64,000 nt of DNA from Burkholderiales bacterium (GTDB taxonomy: Bacteria > Pseudomonadota > Gammaproteobacteria > Burkholderiales > Burkholderiaceae_C), in the NCBI GenBank assembly GCA_016213205.1, contig JACRAZ010000098.1:17587-81586 (forward strand). Direction: 5' to 3'. The notes under the pieces were generated by a model. It searched no databases, was not told the DNA's origin, and saw nothing but the letters and a program-made list of their open reading frames with translations. Shown in pieces: positions 63,350-64,000 of the stretch. Made by a program: the position numbers and the translations under genes. How positions within the stretch are numbered: position 1 is the stretch's first letter; the number at the start of each line of letters is the position of its first letter.

Positions 63350-64000
63350 TCAGGGGCCGCGCGGCCCCGGTGCCAGCGCGCGCTGCCGGCTGGCCAGCAG
63401 CGCGCCCAGCAGCAGCGCCGCGGCGCTGATCACGAAGCCGCGCGCCAGCCCGCCGGCCCCATCGGCCACCCGGCCCACCAGGCTGGGGCCGACGATCTGC
63501 CCGGCCGCGAACACGATGGTGTAGGCGGCAAGGCCCGGCGGCCAGGCCGCCGGCGGCAGGTTGTGCCGCACCAGCGCGGTGGTGGCCGCCACCACCGACA
63601 GGAACACGCTGCCGAATAGCAGGCCCGAGGCCAGCACCACCACCGGCCGCGCGCTGAGCACCGGCAGCAGCGTGGCCAGCGCCAGCAGGCCGTTCAGCAG
63701 CGCGAGCGGCCGCCCGTCGCGGCGGCGCTGCAGCAGGCCGGCCCACAACCAGGACGACGCCACCACGCCCAGCCCGAGCAGCCCATAGAACACCGTGATG
63801 CCGCCGCTGCCCATGCCCTGTTCACGCAGCAGCGTGACGATGAAGGTCATGTAGCCGATGTAGCCCAGGCCGAACAGCAGGTAGCCGGCCAGCGACCAGG
63901 CCAGCGGCCGCCAGCGCGTCGGCGCGGCGCGTGCCGCCGCCGCCGGCGCAGCGGCCAGCGCCCCGGTGCCGGCCGCGGTGGCCAGCGTGGCCAGCAGGGC
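63350..64000 (-). CDS. YbfB/YjiJ-type MFS transporter, C-terminal part (5' end outside window)
   Basis: The frame is open to the window edge; 216 residues are visible and stop at 63350. At least six hydrophobic segments are present. 'GYLLFGLGYIGYMTFIVTLL' and 'GITVFYGLLGLGVVASSWLW' are features of the MFS_4 (YbfB/YjiJ) family. Substrate is unknown. Convergent with the PstS-like gene. Confidence 0.85.
   Translation of the reverse strand, partial: ALLATLATAAGTGALAAAPAAAARAAPTRWRPLAWSLAGYLLFGLGYIGYMTFIVTLLREQGMGSGGITVFYGLLGLGVVASSWLWAGLLQRRRDGRPLALLNGLLALATLLPVLSARPVVVLASGLLFGSVFLSVVAATTALVRHNLPPAAWPPGLAAYTIVFAAGQIVGPSLVGRVADGAGGLARGFVISAAALLLGALLASRQRALAPGPRGP

Overview
The window is a very GC-rich chromosomal segment of a betaproteobacterium. 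It most resembles the Burkholderiales (Rubrivivax/Leptothrix/Comamonadaceae-like). The reasons are a nag/nah-type salicylate-gentisate cluster with a NahR-type LysR regulator, the dapF-DUF484-xerC order, metK beside two LpxL-type acyltransferases, a PEP-CTERM protein, and CCCCC-N-GGGGG mini-repeats. No rRNA, tRNA or CRISPR array was seen. Because of the GC-rich third codon positions, long open frames lie antisense to nearly every gene; these were discarded.

Region 1 (1-16610, +): the distal half of an extracellular contractile injection system (eCIS, Afp/PVC-like). In order: the end of a probable baseplate J protein, a P2 gpI-like tail protein with a beta-propeller-like N-terminus, three consecutive proteins sharing one N-terminal module (the third looks like a tail fibre), a probable tape-measure (Afp14-position) protein, an AAA+ ATPase (Afp15-like), and a 1387-residue DUF4157 (HExxH) effector. 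Genes are separated by 13 bp or less or overlap, so this is one operon. A sigma-54 activator gene converges on its end.

Region 2 (16618-21980): sigma-54 activator, LytS/LytT-type two-component pair, DUF2938 membrane protein, a tiny metallothionein-like Cys-rich protein, a DUF1428 protein, and a remnant of a CheA-like kinase.

Region 3 (22051-37546): an aromatic catabolic island. An 11-gene minus-strand operon encodes salicylate 5-hydroxylase (reductase, large and small subunits, ferredoxin), gentisate 1,2-dioxygenase, fumarylpyruvate hydrolase and a complete Liv-type ABC importer. A NahR-type regulator is divergent from it. On the plus strand follow a GAF-Fis regulator, a GMC alcohol oxidoreductase and a NahF-like salicylaldehyde dehydrogenase. 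Together they could convert a salicyl-alcohol-like compound to salicylate, gentisate and then pyruvate plus fumarate. The large oxygenase subunit carries an in-frame insertion derived from a palindromic intergenic repeat.

Region 4 (37509-43934): a hypothetical gene, a broken YpfH-like esterase, a SnoaL-like secreted protein, an F420-reductase-like NADP-binding protein with a divergent LysR regulator, a hemerythrin-like remnant, a possible Tn7-like transposon end just downstream of glmS, glmS, and an Lrp/AsnC regulator.

Region 5 (44080-64000): mostly housekeeping: PEP-CTERM protein, rlmI, xerC, DUF484, dapF, two acyltransferases, metK with a long structured leader, small lipoproteins, a DUF2167/M50 pair, a YcaQ-like protein, a four-gene signalling/porin operon (hybrid kinase, HD-GYP regulator, porin, PstS-like protein) and the end of an MFS transporter gene.
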